DNA of 64,000 nt from Mycobacterium angelicum. GTDB taxonomy: Bacteria; Actinomycetota; Actinomycetes; Mycobacteriales; Mycobacteriaceae. The notes under the pieces are model-generated. The model was not told where the DNA came from. It saw only the letters and a list, made by a program, of their open reading frames with translations, and did no database searches. Positions 53,363-62,205 of this stretch are shown here, in pieces. Made by a program: the position numbers and the translations under genes. Location of the stretch: the NCBI RefSeq assembly GCF_002086155.1, contig NZ_MVHE01000025.1:1-64000 (forward strand), written 5' to 3'. Position 1 is the stretch's first letter. Each line of letters starts with the position of its first letter.

Positions 53363-54102
53363 GCACCGACATCGAAACCTTTCCAGACGCCAAGGCCTTG
53401 GTCGAGGCTGCCGGCAACCGTCTGATCGACGCGATCGGCGCCGCCGTTGCCGCGCGGGGCCGTGCGTTGATCGTCCTCACCGGAGGAGGCAACGGCAACG
53501 CCCTGATGAGCTACCTCGCGGACCAGGGATCACGGGTCGACTGGTCCAAGGTACATCTGTTCTGGGGCGACGAGCGGTACGTATCCGAGGACGACGACGA
53601 ACGCAACGAGAAGCAGGCGTGTGCGGCGTTGCTCGATCACATCGATATCCCGTCGAGTCAGGTGCATCCCATGTCCTCCAGCGACGGCGAATTCGGCACC
53701 GACATAGATGCCGCGGCCCTGGCCTACGAGCAGGTGCTGGCCGCCAACGCGGAGCCGGGCAATCCGGCACCAGATTTCGATGTGCACCTGCTGGGTATGG
53801 GTCCCGAGGGCCACATCAACTCGTTGTTCCCGGACGCCGCGGCGGTGCGTGAGACCACCCGGTTGGTGGTTGCGGTAGAAGACTCCCCCAAGCCGCCAGC
53901 CCAACGAATCACCTTGACGCTGCCCGCGGTTCGGCGGTCCCGCGCGGTGTGGCTGCTGGTGTCGGGGGCGGGTAAGGCCGACGCGGTGGCCGCCGCCGTC
54001 GGCGGCGCCGACCCGGTTTCACTGCCGGCCGCCGGAGCCGTCGGGCGCGAGAACACGCTGTGGCTGTTGGACGCGGACGCCGCGGCCAAGCTTCCTGGCT
54101 AA
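53359..54102 (+). CDS. pgl: 6-phosphogluconolactonase
   Basis: A 247-residue lactonase, equal in length to M. tuberculosis DevB/Pgl (Rv1445c), which hydrolyses 6-phosphogluconolactone to 6-phosphogluconate. Motifs: LTGGGNGNALMSYLADQG near 35, WGDERYV, LGMGPEGHINSLFPD near 150 with the catalytic-type His. GTG 53359 overlaps opcA. Last enzyme of the pentose phosphate operon. Confidence 0.95.
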   Translation: MSTDIETFPDAKALVEAAGNRLIDAIGAAVAARGRALIVLTGGGNGNALMSYLADQGSRVDWSKVHLFWGDERYVSEDDDERNEKQACAALLDHIDIPSSQVHPMSSSDGEFGTDIDAAALAYEQVLAANAEPGNPAPDFDVHLLGMGPEGHINSLFPDAAAVRETTRLVVAVEDSPKPPAQRITLTLPAVRRSRAVWLLVSGAGKADAVAAAVGGADPVSLPAAGAVGRENTLWLLDADAAAKLPG

Positions 54103-54118
54103 CCGCGGACGGGTCATA

Positions 54119-54532
54119 ATGACCCTCATGGCAGACAAGACCACGCGCAGCACATCCGCGCGCAGCACGCCCGTGCGAAGCCGCGTGAAGACCCTCACCC
54201 AGGCGGCATTGAACGCCGACCGCACGGTGGAGCAGGTCGAAGACGTCCTGGACGGCCTGGGCAAAACCATGATCGAGCTGAACAGCTCGCTGGCGGCCCT
54301 CAACGCGACGGTCGAGCGCCTCGAGGGCGGCCTGGATCATCTCGAGGGCACGTTGCAAAGCCTGGACAATCTCGCGAAGCGGCTCATCGTGCTGGTCGAA
54401 CCGGTGGAGGCGATCGTCGAGCGGATCGACTACATCGTGGGCCTGGGTGAAACGGTGATGACACCGCTGTCGGCCACCGAGCACGTGGTGCGCGGCGTCA
54501 TGGACAGACTGCGAAACCGCACGGCCCAGTAG
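54119..54532 (+). CDS. Coiled-coil hypothetical protein, Rv1444c-like
   Basis: A 137-residue protein (134 from the second ATG at 54128). After a Thr/Ser/Arg-rich N-terminus (1-25), nearly all is a long amphipathic helix: EDVLDGLGKTMIELNSSLAA, then RLEGGLDHLEGTLQSLDN and further heptads to about 120. No enzymatic motif, no signal peptide. Conserved downstream of pgl in mycobacteria, where its role is unknown. 16 bp after pgl and likely in the same transcript. Confidence 0.85.
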   Translation: MTLMADKTTRSTSARSTPVRSRVKTLTQAALNADRTVEQVEDVLDGLGKTMIELNSSLAALNATVERLEGGLDHLEGTLQSLDNLAKRLIVLVEPVEAIVERIDYIVGLGETVMTPLSATEHVVRGVMDRLRNRTAQ

Positions 54533-54547
54533 TCTGTGACGGACACT

Positions 54548-54569
54548 TCCCGGTCCCCCGTTACCGGGA
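54548..54569. terminator. Bidirectional hairpin between Rv1444c-like gene and homospermidine synthase
   Basis: Perfect stem TCCCGGT / ACCGGGA with an 8-base loop, between two convergent genes. It includes the TAA stop of the homospermidine synthase (54561-54563). Confidence 0.5.
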
Positions 54570-56015
54570 TTCGCTGACCAAAAACGTTTGGAATTGCCAC
54601 ATGTCGGCATCGGTGAGTTCACTGCCGCCATTGAACGGGTCGACGAAGTTCTGCAGCGGCGACCAGTCGACCGGCTGCGATATGAACGGACCGAGGTAGG
54701 GCATCGCGTGCTGCAGGACAAAGCGATGCGGCAGGTCGTCGGGCAGGCAGACACCGCGCTCGGGCTGCTCGATCACGTATTGCACCGCCGCAAGCAGTCC
54801 CGCGGCGACTTGGACCGTGGTCGCGTTCTGGTGTGGCACGAGTTCCCTGGACTCATCGATGTCGAGCAATGAACCTATCCACCAACTGCCGAACGGGTGG
54901 CCCATCAGCAGGCAACCGAGTTCGTCACGCCCGCTGACGATGTCGTCGCCCATGATTCGATGTTTGGGCTGCAGCACGTAGTTGCGCATGTGCATCTCAT
55001 GCAGGCTCGCGATGGCGGCATCGGCCGGGCAGTAGGCGTAGTGGACCGTGGGCCGGTATACCACGATGCCACCGGTTTCCACGGTGAGCGATTCCGAAAT
55101 CGAGAACGCCTCGCCGTGTCTGATCACCATGCCGACGATGTCGCCCGACGGCACCCACGATCGCACCCAGGTGCGGCAGCCCGGCCGGGCCAGACAGATC
55201 TGATTGCCTGGACCGCGGTCATGGGTCTGGGCGCCCGGCGGCAAGGTGCGTTCGTGTGTGCCCCAACCCATTTCAGCCGGTGCGATGCCCTCTTCATAGA
55301 AGCCCTCGACCGACCAGGTATTGACGAACTCATTGACGCGCTTGGGTTCTGCGCTGATTTGGGTATCGCGCTCGGAAATGTGGATCACCGCGACGTTCAG
55401 GTGCTGCGCCAGACGGTTGTAGGTGCCGGTTCGCCTGGCCGCCTCGACGAGGTCACGTCCCCGTCCCGCGGTGGCCCGCTCGGCCAGCCACAGATCGGCG
55501 ATGTCGTCGAGTGCCGCTTTCACGAAGTGCGACACCAAGCCGGGATTGGCGCCATGGTCGAGAACCGCGGTTGGGCCCTTGTTGCCACCCCAGGTGGCAT
55601 ACATGTCACGCAGGGCCATCTGACGCGCGTAGAGCGTCCGCTGCACCGGCGGCTCGGTGCCGAAACCCGCGTAGGGATCCCACAATTCGACCGAAGCGTT
55701 GACGTAACGGACGCCATGTGAGTGGCACCAGTCGAGTAGCGCCGCGGTCTCGAGGTTCCAGGCCAGGTCGACGATCAGGTCTCCGGGGCCGACGTGCTCG
55801 GCGAATATGCGGGCGTAGTTGTCCTTGGTGATCCGCTGCTGCAAGAAGTGCGCGCCCTGATCCTTGACCCAACGCGCGTCGTCGCCCGGATCACCGAAAT
55901 CGATCACGGTGTAGTTGCTCGGATCGAGCGGGACGTGTTTGAACAGCAGCGGCAGCGTGCACCGCGAGACGCTGCCAAGGCCAATGACCAGGACGCGACC
56001 GGGAACCAGATTCAC
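54561..56015 (-). CDS. hss: Homospermidine synthase
   Basis: A 484-residue NAD-dependent enzyme of the saccharopine-dehydrogenase-like fold that makes symmetric homospermidine from two putrescines (or putrescine plus spermidine). Rossmann motif VLVIGLGSVSRCT at residues 8-20; other family segments: DLIVDLAWNLETAALLDW, NASVELWDPY, DHGANPGLVSHFVKAAL, and a conserved C-terminal region ending MPYLGPFISQPVDW. Length is typical (bacterial HSS about 470-485). GTG 56015, 2 bp after the decarboxylase stop, so co-translated. Not present in M. tuberculosis; polyamines are said to be scarce in mycobacteria. Confidence 0.92.
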   Translation of the reverse strand: MNLVPGRVLVIGLGSVSRCTLPLLFKHVPLDPSNYTVIDFGDPGDDARWVKDQGAHFLQQRITKDNYARIFAEHVGPGDLIVDLAWNLETAALLDWCHSHGVRYVNASVELWDPYAGFGTEPPVQRTLYARQMALRDMYATWGGNKGPTAVLDHGANPGLVSHFVKAALDDIADLWLAERATAGRGRDLVEAARRTGTYNRLAQHLNVAVIHISERDTQISAEPKRVNEFVNTWSVEGFYEEGIAPAEMGWGTHERTLPPGAQTHDRGPGNQICLARPGCRTWVRSWVPSGDIVGMVIRHGEAFSISESLTVETGGIVVYRPTVHYAYCPADAAIASLHEMHMRNYVLQPKHRIMGDDIVSGRDELGCLLMGHPFGSWWIGSLLDIDESRELVPHQNATTVQVAAGLLAAVQYVIEQPERGVCLPDDLPHRFVLQHAMPYLGPFISQPVDWSPLQNFVDPFNGGSELTDADMWQFQTFLVSESR

Positions 56016-56017
56016 AG

Positions 56018-57268
56018 CTAGCAGACCTCTTCCAGGTAGTCGGCGCTCGCGGGCTGTTCACTCACCGGTATGCAATGCAGCGGCAGCGGTTCGAAACCGT
56101 TGAATGCCGCGCTGCAGTAGACACTGGTATAGGCACCGGCACTGAGCATCGCCAGGACATCGCCAGGCTGGAGATCAAGCGGAAGCTGGTACTTGTTGCG
56201 TTCGTACATGATGTCGGCGCTGTCGCAGGTCGGGCCGGCCAGAACGACTGGGCCGCTGCGGTTTTCGTCACCGTTGGTGACGATGCGATAGCGAATGGCC
56301 TCGTCGAGCGTCTCGGCCAGGCCGCCGAACACACCGACGTCGATGTACACCCAGCGTTCGTCGTCTTCATATGCTTTGCGCGACGCCAAGATGACTTCGC
56401 TGAAGAGCACACCGGCGTCACCGACGATGTAGCGGCCGGGCTCCACCATCAGCCGGGGCAGCCCACCCGGAAAGCGAGCCCCGAGTGCGTCCCGGATGGC
56501 CTTGCCGTAGACCTCGATCGGCGGAATCTTGTCGACATACTGAGCAGGGAATCCGCCTCCCAAATTGATCAGGTCGAGGTTGAGCCCCGCTGCGGCGGCG
56601 CGGTCGAACACCTGGCGGACCCGCCTAAGCGCTTTGCCCCACTGCGAGACGTCACCCTGCTGCGATCCGACGTGAAAACTCACGCCGCGGGGATTGAGGC
56701 CGAGGTCGCGGGCCCGCAGCAGAAGATCGGCGGCCATGTCGGAGGCACAGCCGAACTTTCGGCTCAGTGGCCACTGCGCCCCCTGCCCTGAGGTGAGGAT
56801 CCGGCAGAAGACGTCGCTGCCGGGCGCTTCGTCGGCGATCTTTTCCACCTCGCCGCAGCTGTCCACGGCAAACAGCCTGACCCCGCGCTGGAATGCGAAC
56901 CGGATGTCGCTGCGCTTTTTGGTCGTGTTGCCGTAGGACAGCGATTCGGGCCGCGCACCGAGTCGCAGACACAGTTCCACTTCCGCCGGGCTCGCCACAT
57001 CGAAGCAGGAACCGAGCCGGGCCAGCAACGCGATCACTTCGGGCTGGGGGTTGGCCTTGACCGCGTAATAGATATCCGCGTGCGGAAGCTCTTTGGCCAG
57101 AGCCCGGTACCGCGCCGCGACGACATCAAGATCCAGGATCAGACACGGCGTGACGGGTGTTGTCTGGCTCACATACTCGGCAATCCGTGGGCTCAGCGAG
57201 CCCGTCGGCCAACGCTTCTCGCACCAACCCTGGGTGCGGACCGACCTTGATGTCAATTCAATCGTCAT
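56018..57268 (-). CDS. Ornithine/lysine decarboxylase, fold type III (PLP, alanine-racemase-like)
   Basis: A 416-residue PLP-dependent decarboxylase. PLP Schiff-base Lys71 in YYAVKANPQPEVI; His199; glycine loop GGGF at 237-240; EPGRY at 276-280 (phosphate contact); catalytic Cys348-Asp349 in GPTCDSAD; Tyr380 in AGAYTSVY. All residues of eukaryotic-type ornithine decarboxylase are present. It carries a 33-residue N-terminal extension before the PLP-binding barrel begins. Substrate is most likely L-ornithine (giving putrescine) because of the homospermidine synthase two bases downstream; lysine is possible. ATG 57268, divergent from the TetR gene. Confidence 0.93.
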   Translation of the reverse strand: MTIELTSRSVRTQGWCEKRWPTGSLSPRIAEYVSQTTPVTPCLILDLDVVAARYRALAKELPHADIYYAVKANPQPEVIALLARLGSCFDVASPAEVELCLRLGARPESLSYGNTTKKRSDIRFAFQRGVRLFAVDSCGEVEKIADEAPGSDVFCRILTSGQGAQWPLSRKFGCASDMAADLLLRARDLGLNPRGVSFHVGSQQGDVSQWGKALRRVRQVFDRAAAAGLNLDLINLGGGFPAQYVDKIPPIEVYGKAIRDALGARFPGGLPRLMVEPGRYIVGDAGVLFSEVILASRKAYEDDERWVYIDVGVFGGLAETLDEAIRYRIVTNGDENRSGPVVLAGPTCDSADIMYERNKYQLPLDLQPGDVLAMLSAGAYTSVYCSAAFNGFEPLPLHCIPVSEQPASADYLEEVC

Positions 57269-57297
57269 ATAAGCGAGTTACTCCTGAGACGGCGGGA

Positions 57298-57343
57298 GTA
57301 GTCAAACGACTACCAGATTGGGTATGGTAGTCACATGACTACC
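57298..57343. promoter_or_regulatory. Two matched inverted repeats in the decarboxylase/TetR intergenic region
   Basis: Operator 1: GTAGTC-AAAC-GACTAC (57298-57313). Operator 2: GGTAGTC-ACAT-GACTACC (57326-57343), with the TetR ATG (57335-57337) inside. Both have arms GTAGTC/GACTAC and 4-bp spacers, with centres 29 bp apart, between divergent genes. This is the standard pattern for a TetR repressor controlling itself and the neighbouring operon. Confidence 0.75.
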
Positions 57344-57934
57344 AAATCAGCAACCCCGGCCCGGAAGATGCCCAAGGGGCGCGAACGGATGGTGGCTGCG
57401 ATCCTGGAGGCCGCCGGCGACTTGTTCGCTGAGCGGGGCCCCGCAGCGACGTCCATCCGAGATATCGCCACTCGTTCAAAAGTGAACCAGGGGTTGGTGT
57501 TTCGTTACATCGGCAACAAGGAGCAGCTGGTCGGTGCGGTGCTCGAACACCTGGGCACGAATATGGCCGAGGTGCTGCACTCCGAAGCGCCAGCCGACGT
57601 CGTCGACCGGGCGGTGGATCTGCACATGCGGGTCTTGGCCCGGACGCTGCTCGACGGCTATCCGGCGGACCAGCTGCAGAAATCGTTCCCGACCGTCAAC
57701 CAGCTCCTCGACAATGTGCGTCCGCGCCACGACAGCGACGCCAGCGCCAGGATCGCCGTCGCCAATGCGCTTGCGCTGCAATTCGGTTGGCGGCTGTTCG
57801 AACCCGTGCTGCGCAAAGCGACCGGCATCGACGACCTGAGCGAGGCCGAACTGCGACAGGTGATAGGAGCCGAGCTGTCCCGGATCGTCGAGCCGCATCG
57901 CCCGAAAGCCCGACGGGCACGTGCCGCGCGCTGA
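57335..57934 (+). CDS. TetR-family regulator of the polyamine locus (inferred)
   Basis: A 199-residue protein. HTH about 17-65: AAGDLFAERGPAATSIRDIA, then KVNQGLVFRYIGNKEQLV. The C-terminal ligand domain ends in a basic tail (PKARRARAAR). ATG 57335 lies inside the second palindrome and there is no room for a Shine-Dalgarno, suggesting a leaderless transcript. Divergent from the decarboxylase-synthase operon and 39 bp upstream of an MFS exporter on the same strand. Inference: it senses a polyamine or precursor and de-represses synthesis and export genes. Confidence 0.88.
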   Translation: MTTKSATPARKMPKGRERMVAAILEAAGDLFAERGPAATSIRDIATRSKVNQGLVFRYIGNKEQLVGAVLEHLGTNMAEVLHSEAPADVVDRAVDLHMRVLARTLLDGYPADQLQKSFPTVNQLLDNVRPRHDSDASARIAVANALALQFGWRLFEPVLRKATGIDDLSEAELRQVIGAELSRIVEPHRPKARRARAAR

Positions 57935-57973
57935 TCGCCGAACCCGCGTCGGCGTGAAAGTGCGCCGCCATCA

Positions 57974-59236
57974 ATGAGGCACAGCAGCCGAAAACCGTTG
58001 TTGATGATCTTGTTCGCCACCCTGATGGCGTCGACGGGCGACGGCGTTTCGATAGTCGCCTTTCCCTGGCTGGTGTTGCAACGCCAAAACAGCGCGGGCC
58101 AGGCGTCGATCGTTGCCTGCGCGACGGCGTTGCCCCTGCTGTTCTCCACGCTGATCGCCGGCACCGCGGTGGACTACTTCGGCCGCCGCCGGGTTTCGCT
58201 GGTCTCCGATTTCTTGTCCGGTACCTCCGTGGCCGCCGTTCCGGTTATCGCCTGGCTGTTCGGCGGCAACGCGGTCAACGCCGCGGTGCTGGCGGTGCTG
58301 GCGGCGGGCACCGCCGCATTCGGCCCAGCGGGAATGACGGCGCGCGACTCGATGCTGCCCGAGGCGGCCGCGCAGGCGGGATGGTCGCTGGACCGGGTCA
58401 ACAGCACCCACGAGGCGATCATCAACCTGGCCTTCATCGTGGGTCCGGGAATGGGCGGCTTGATGATCGCCACGGTCGGCGGCGTCACCACGATGTGGAT
58501 CACCGCCGGAACGTTCGCCGTGTCCATCCTCACCACGGCCCCATTACGGCTGGCGGGCGCCGACAAGCCGTGCCATACGACACGTCCGCAAGGGCTGACC
58601 TCCGGCATCACCGAGGGGCTGCGTTTCGTCTGGAAGCTGCGCGTGCTGCGCTCGCTGGCACTCATCGACCTGTGCGTCACCTCGCTGTACCTGCCAATAG
58701 AGAGCGTGCTGTTTCCGAAGTACTTCACCGACCGGCACCAGCCGGCCCAGCTTGGCTGGGTATTGATGTCGCTCGCCGTAGGTGGTCTGGCAGGCGCAGT
58801 GGGCTACGCGGTGCTGTCCAAGCAGATGCGCCGGCGTCCGGTGATGCTGGTCGCGACCTTGACGCTGGGGGTGGCGATGGCGGCGATCTCAGTGCTACCG
58901 CCGTTGCCGGTCATCCTGCTGCTCTGCGCGGTGATCGGGCTGGTCTACGGGCCCATGCGGCCGATCTACAACTTTGTGATGCAGACCCGGGCCCCGCACC
59001 AACTGCGCGGCCGGGTGGTCGGGGTGATGACCTCGCTGCCCTACGCCGCGGGCCCGCTGGGCTTGTTGGTGGCCGGTCCGTTGACCGACGCCGCAGGACT
59101 TACCACGACATTCCTGGCGCTGTCGGTGCCGATAACACTCACCGGCCTGATTGCTTGCGCGCTGCCTTCGCTGCGCGACCTGGACCGGCCGTCCGCCGAG
59201 GCGAGCCGCCCGCCGCCGGTTGCCGCGGTTTGTTGA
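57974..59236 (+). CDS. MFS transporter, probable exporter
   Basis: A 420-residue major facilitator protein with twelve hydrophobic segments and the MFS_3/enterobactin-exporter-like pattern: GTAVDYFGRRRVSLVSD between helices 2 and 3, and RAPHQLRGRVVGVMTSLP in the second half. N-terminus MRHSSRKPLLMILFATLM leads straight into helix 1. It follows the TetR gene by 39 bp and is probably co-transcribed, so its substrate may be a polyamine or the TetR ligand. That is inference. Convergent with ppc, 9 bp apart. Confidence 0.88.
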   Translation: MRHSSRKPLLMILFATLMASTGDGVSIVAFPWLVLQRQNSAGQASIVACATALPLLFSTLIAGTAVDYFGRRRVSLVSDFLSGTSVAAVPVIAWLFGGNAVNAAVLAVLAAGTAAFGPAGMTARDSMLPEAAAQAGWSLDRVNSTHEAIINLAFIVGPGMGGLMIATVGGVTTMWITAGTFAVSILTTAPLRLAGADKPCHTTRPQGLTSGITEGLRFVWKLRVLRSLALIDLCVTSLYLPIESVLFPKYFTDRHQPAQLGWVLMSLAVGGLAGAVGYAVLSKQMRRRPVMLVATLTLGVAMAAISVLPPLPVILLLCAVIGLVYGPMRPIYNFVMQTRAPHQLRGRVVGVMTSLPYAAGPLGLLVAGPLTDAAGLTTTFLALSVPITLTGLIACALPSLRDLDRPSAEASRPPPVAAVC

Positions 59237-59245
59237 GCCGGACTG

Positions 59246-62053
59246 TCACCCACTGTTTCTCAGCGCGCTGGCCAGTCCATTCATCGTCAGCAGGATGCCG
59301 CGCTGCACCAATTCGTCGTCCTCGCCGCAGCGATAACGGCGCAGCAACTCCACCTGCAGGTGATTCAGCGGCTCCAGATAAGGGAACCGGTTGAACACCG
59401 AACGGGCCAGCGCGGGGTTGTCGGCCAGCAGGTCATCCTCGCCGGTGATCCGCTTGTACATGGCGACGGTTCGGTGATGCTCGTCGACGATCTTGTCGAA
59501 AACCCTGCGCCGCAACGATTCGTCGGCCACCAGCTCGGAGTAGTGCGCGGCCAGGCCGAGGTCACTCTTGGCCAGTACCTGTGCCATGTTGGACAACACG
59601 CTGCGGAAGAACGGCCAGCGCTGATAGAGCTCATGCAGCGTCTCCAGTCGTTCTTCTTCGCTCTCCGGGCCTGCGGCTATCCACTGCTCAAACGCCGTGC
59701 CGGTGCCGTACCAGCCGGGCAGCATCACTCGTGACTGGCTCCAGGCCAGTACCCACGGGATGGCGCGCAGATCCGAGATCGACTCCGTCGGTTTCCGTGA
59801 CGTCGGCCGGCTGCCGATGTTCAACGACCCGATCTCGCTGACCGGTGTGGACGCCTTGAAGTAATCGACGAAACCCGGTGTGTCATGGACTAATTCGGCG
59901 TAGGAGCGCTGCGCCAGGGTGGCCACCTCGTCGAGGACCGCATAGGCGGGCTCGGCTGCGTCACCGAGGCCCTCGACATCCAGCAGCGTCGACTCCAGGG
60001 TGGCCGCCAGCAGGCTCTCCAGGTTGCGCCGGGCCACCTGCGGCTCGGCGTACTTGGCGGCGATCACCTCACCCTGCTCGGTCAGACGCAGTGAGCCGCT
60101 CACCGCTCCGGGTGGCTGGGCCAGGATGGCCTGGTAGCTCGGTCCCCCGCCGCGCCCGACGGTGCCGCCGCGACCGTGGAAGAGCCGCAACCGGATTCCG
60201 TTCTTGCGGGCTGTTTCCACCAGGGCGAGTTCGGCGCGGTAGACCGCCCAGTTGGCGGCGAGATATCCCCCGTCCTTGTTGGAATCGGAGTAACCGAGCA
60301 TCACCTCTTGAGATTCCCCCCGGGCCGCGACGAGCGCCCGGTACAGCGGAAGTTCCAGCATCGCCTGCAGAATCGTCGCGCCGTTGTGCAGATCGTCGAT
60401 CGTCTCGAACAGCGGCGAGATGCCAACCGGACAGTACGGTTCGTCGCCGGAGGCGTCCAGCAGGCCGCCCTCTTTCAGCAGGATCGCCGCTTCCAGCATG
60501 TCCGATACCGACCGGCACATGGAGATCACATAGTTGGGAACGGCTGCCGGACCGTATGTTTCGACCGCGTGGGTGGCGGCGGCGATGATGTCCAGCTCGC
60601 TTCTGGCCAGCTCGGAAAGCCGCGCCCGGTCTCCGATCAGCGGACGGCGGGTGCCGAGTTCGGCGACCAGCAGTTCGACGCGCTGCTCTTCGGGCAGCGA
60701 GCTGTAGTCCGGGTGCACACCGGCCCAGGCCAGCAGCTCGCCGACCACCTCCTCGTGCACGTCGGAGTTTTGCCGCATATCCAGGCCGGACAAGTGGAAA
60801 CCGAAGACGTGCACGCCTTCGCGCAGCAAGGCCAGCCGGTCGTCGGCCAGTAGCGCGCTGCCGTGTGTGCGCAGCGACGCGTCGATGACGTCGAGATCGC
60901 TCCGCAATTCGGCGGGTGTGGCATACCGCGGCAGGCCCAGGTCGAGCAGATGCTGCGGTTGCTGATCCAGAATCTCGGCGGCCGTCGCACTCAAGCGGGC
61001 GCGGATCACCCGCAGCGCGCGCCGGTACGGCTCGTCGGCGCGGGCGTTGTCTGCGCAACCCTCGGCCAGTGCGGCCAGCTCGTCGGTCACCGTCAGCAGC
61101 CGCCACGACATCGACAACTCCTGCTCGAGCTGGTCGAGTTCGGCCAGGTAGTGCGACAGGGCGGTGAACGCCGCGCCGCCGGAGGCCAGCCGCACCACGT
61201 CGGCGGTGACATTCGGGTTTCCGTCGCGGTCGCCCCCGATCCACGAGCCGGGCTGCAGGATGGGGCCGGACAGCAGATCGGCATCCGGCCAACGTTGCCG
61301 CAGGGCCTGCCGCACTTCGGCGTTGACCTGCGGAATCACCTCGAAGAACGCCGACGGGTACAACCGCAGCCCGACGGCGATCTCGTCACTGATCTGCAGT
61401 CGGGAAAGCCGGATCAGGGCGGTCTGCCACAACGTCAGCACCTGACGGCGCAACTCCGATTCGACGGGGCGGCCGTCGCGGGTCTCGGTGTGCCCCTCCG
61501 CGTGCAGCCGCATCAATTCGGTGATGCGGTGCTGGGTGACGAATACGCTGCGCCGCCGCGTTTCAGTGGGGTGTGCGGTGATGACCGGAGAAACCAGCGC
61601 ACCTTTGAGGGCCTCGGCGACCGTGGCCGAATCCAGTTCGGCGCCATCAAGTTTCAGATACGTCGCGGCCAGGCTTGAGTCTTGCGGCGGCTCGCCCGCG
61701 GCGACGTGAACACCGCGGCGGCGTTCACGGTGGATGTCCTCGGCGACGTTCGCCAGCAATGCGAAATGCGTGAACGCGCGGATGACCGGCAGCGCCTGAT
61801 GGATATCGATGCCGTCGAACATGCGTGACATTTCGGTGCGATCGATCTCGGAGCGCCGCACCCGGAAGGATTCCACCCGGGCCCGCTCGACGAGCTCGAA
61901 AACCTCGTCGCCGTTCTGCTCGCGCACGGTGTCGCCGAGGATGGCGCCGAGCAGCCTGATGTCGGCGCGCATCGGCTCGGTCGCCTCGCGTCCGACCTTC
62001 GTCCGGTGGACGTCGCCGATGGGTTCCAGTGCGCTGTCGGGAGCCTCAACCAT
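59246..62053 (-). CDS. ppc: Phosphoenolpyruvate carboxylase
   Basis: A 935-residue anaplerotic enzyme that carboxylates PEP with bicarbonate to oxaloacetate. Catalytic His161 in ITAHPTETRRRSV; Lys in GYSDSNKDGGYLAANWAVYR near 590; glycine-rich loop FHGRGGTVGRGGGP; C-terminal ASALRNSG. Length matches bacterial PEPC. ATG 62053. Present in many mycobacteria (including M. leprae) but absent from the M. tuberculosis H37Rv genome as I know it, so this lineage keeps an additional route from glycolysis to the TCA cycle. Confidence 0.96.
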   Translation of the reverse strand: MVEAPDSALEPIGDVHRTKVGREATEPMRADIRLLGAILGDTVREQNGDEVFELVERARVESFRVRRSEIDRTEMSRMFDGIDIHQALPVIRAFTHFALLANVAEDIHRERRRGVHVAAGEPPQDSSLAATYLKLDGAELDSATVAEALKGALVSPVITAHPTETRRRSVFVTQHRITELMRLHAEGHTETRDGRPVESELRRQVLTLWQTALIRLSRLQISDEIAVGLRLYPSAFFEVIPQVNAEVRQALRQRWPDADLLSGPILQPGSWIGGDRDGNPNVTADVVRLASGGAAFTALSHYLAELDQLEQELSMSWRLLTVTDELAALAEGCADNARADEPYRRALRVIRARLSATAAEILDQQPQHLLDLGLPRYATPAELRSDLDVIDASLRTHGSALLADDRLALLREGVHVFGFHLSGLDMRQNSDVHEEVVGELLAWAGVHPDYSSLPEEQRVELLVAELGTRRPLIGDRARLSELARSELDIIAAATHAVETYGPAAVPNYVISMCRSVSDMLEAAILLKEGGLLDASGDEPYCPVGISPLFETIDDLHNGATILQAMLELPLYRALVAARGESQEVMLGYSDSNKDGGYLAANWAVYRAELALVETARKNGIRLRLFHGRGGTVGRGGGPSYQAILAQPPGAVSGSLRLTEQGEVIAAKYAEPQVARRNLESLLAATLESTLLDVEGLGDAAEPAYAVLDEVATLAQRSYAELVHDTPGFVDYFKASTPVSEIGSLNIGSRPTSRKPTESISDLRAIPWVLAWSQSRVMLPGWYGTGTAFEQWIAAGPESEEERLETLHELYQRWPFFRSVLSNMAQVLAKSDLGLAAHYSELVADESLRRRVFDKIVDEHHRTVAMYKRITGEDDLLADNPALARSVFNRFPYLEPLNHLQVELLRRYRCGEDDELVQRGILLTMNGLASALRNSG

Positions 62054-62205
62054 GTGACCCAGTATCGGTGCCGCCCGGATACTTCGCTCCTCCTGGTAGG
62101 TCAGCCACCGACTGGTTGTGCCGCGAAACGCAAAAACCGGGCACAGAACTGGCTACCGTGTAGCCACCTGTCGAAATCCATGTTCGGGCTTGGGAAGGGA
62201 CAGCG
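62054..62205. promoter_or_regulatory. Divergent ppc / PE_PGRS intergenic region
   Basis: 152 bp between the ppc ATG and the PE_PGRS ATG, presumably with both promoters. GGGAAGGGA precedes the PE_PGRS start. No other feature recognised. Confidence 0.35.
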
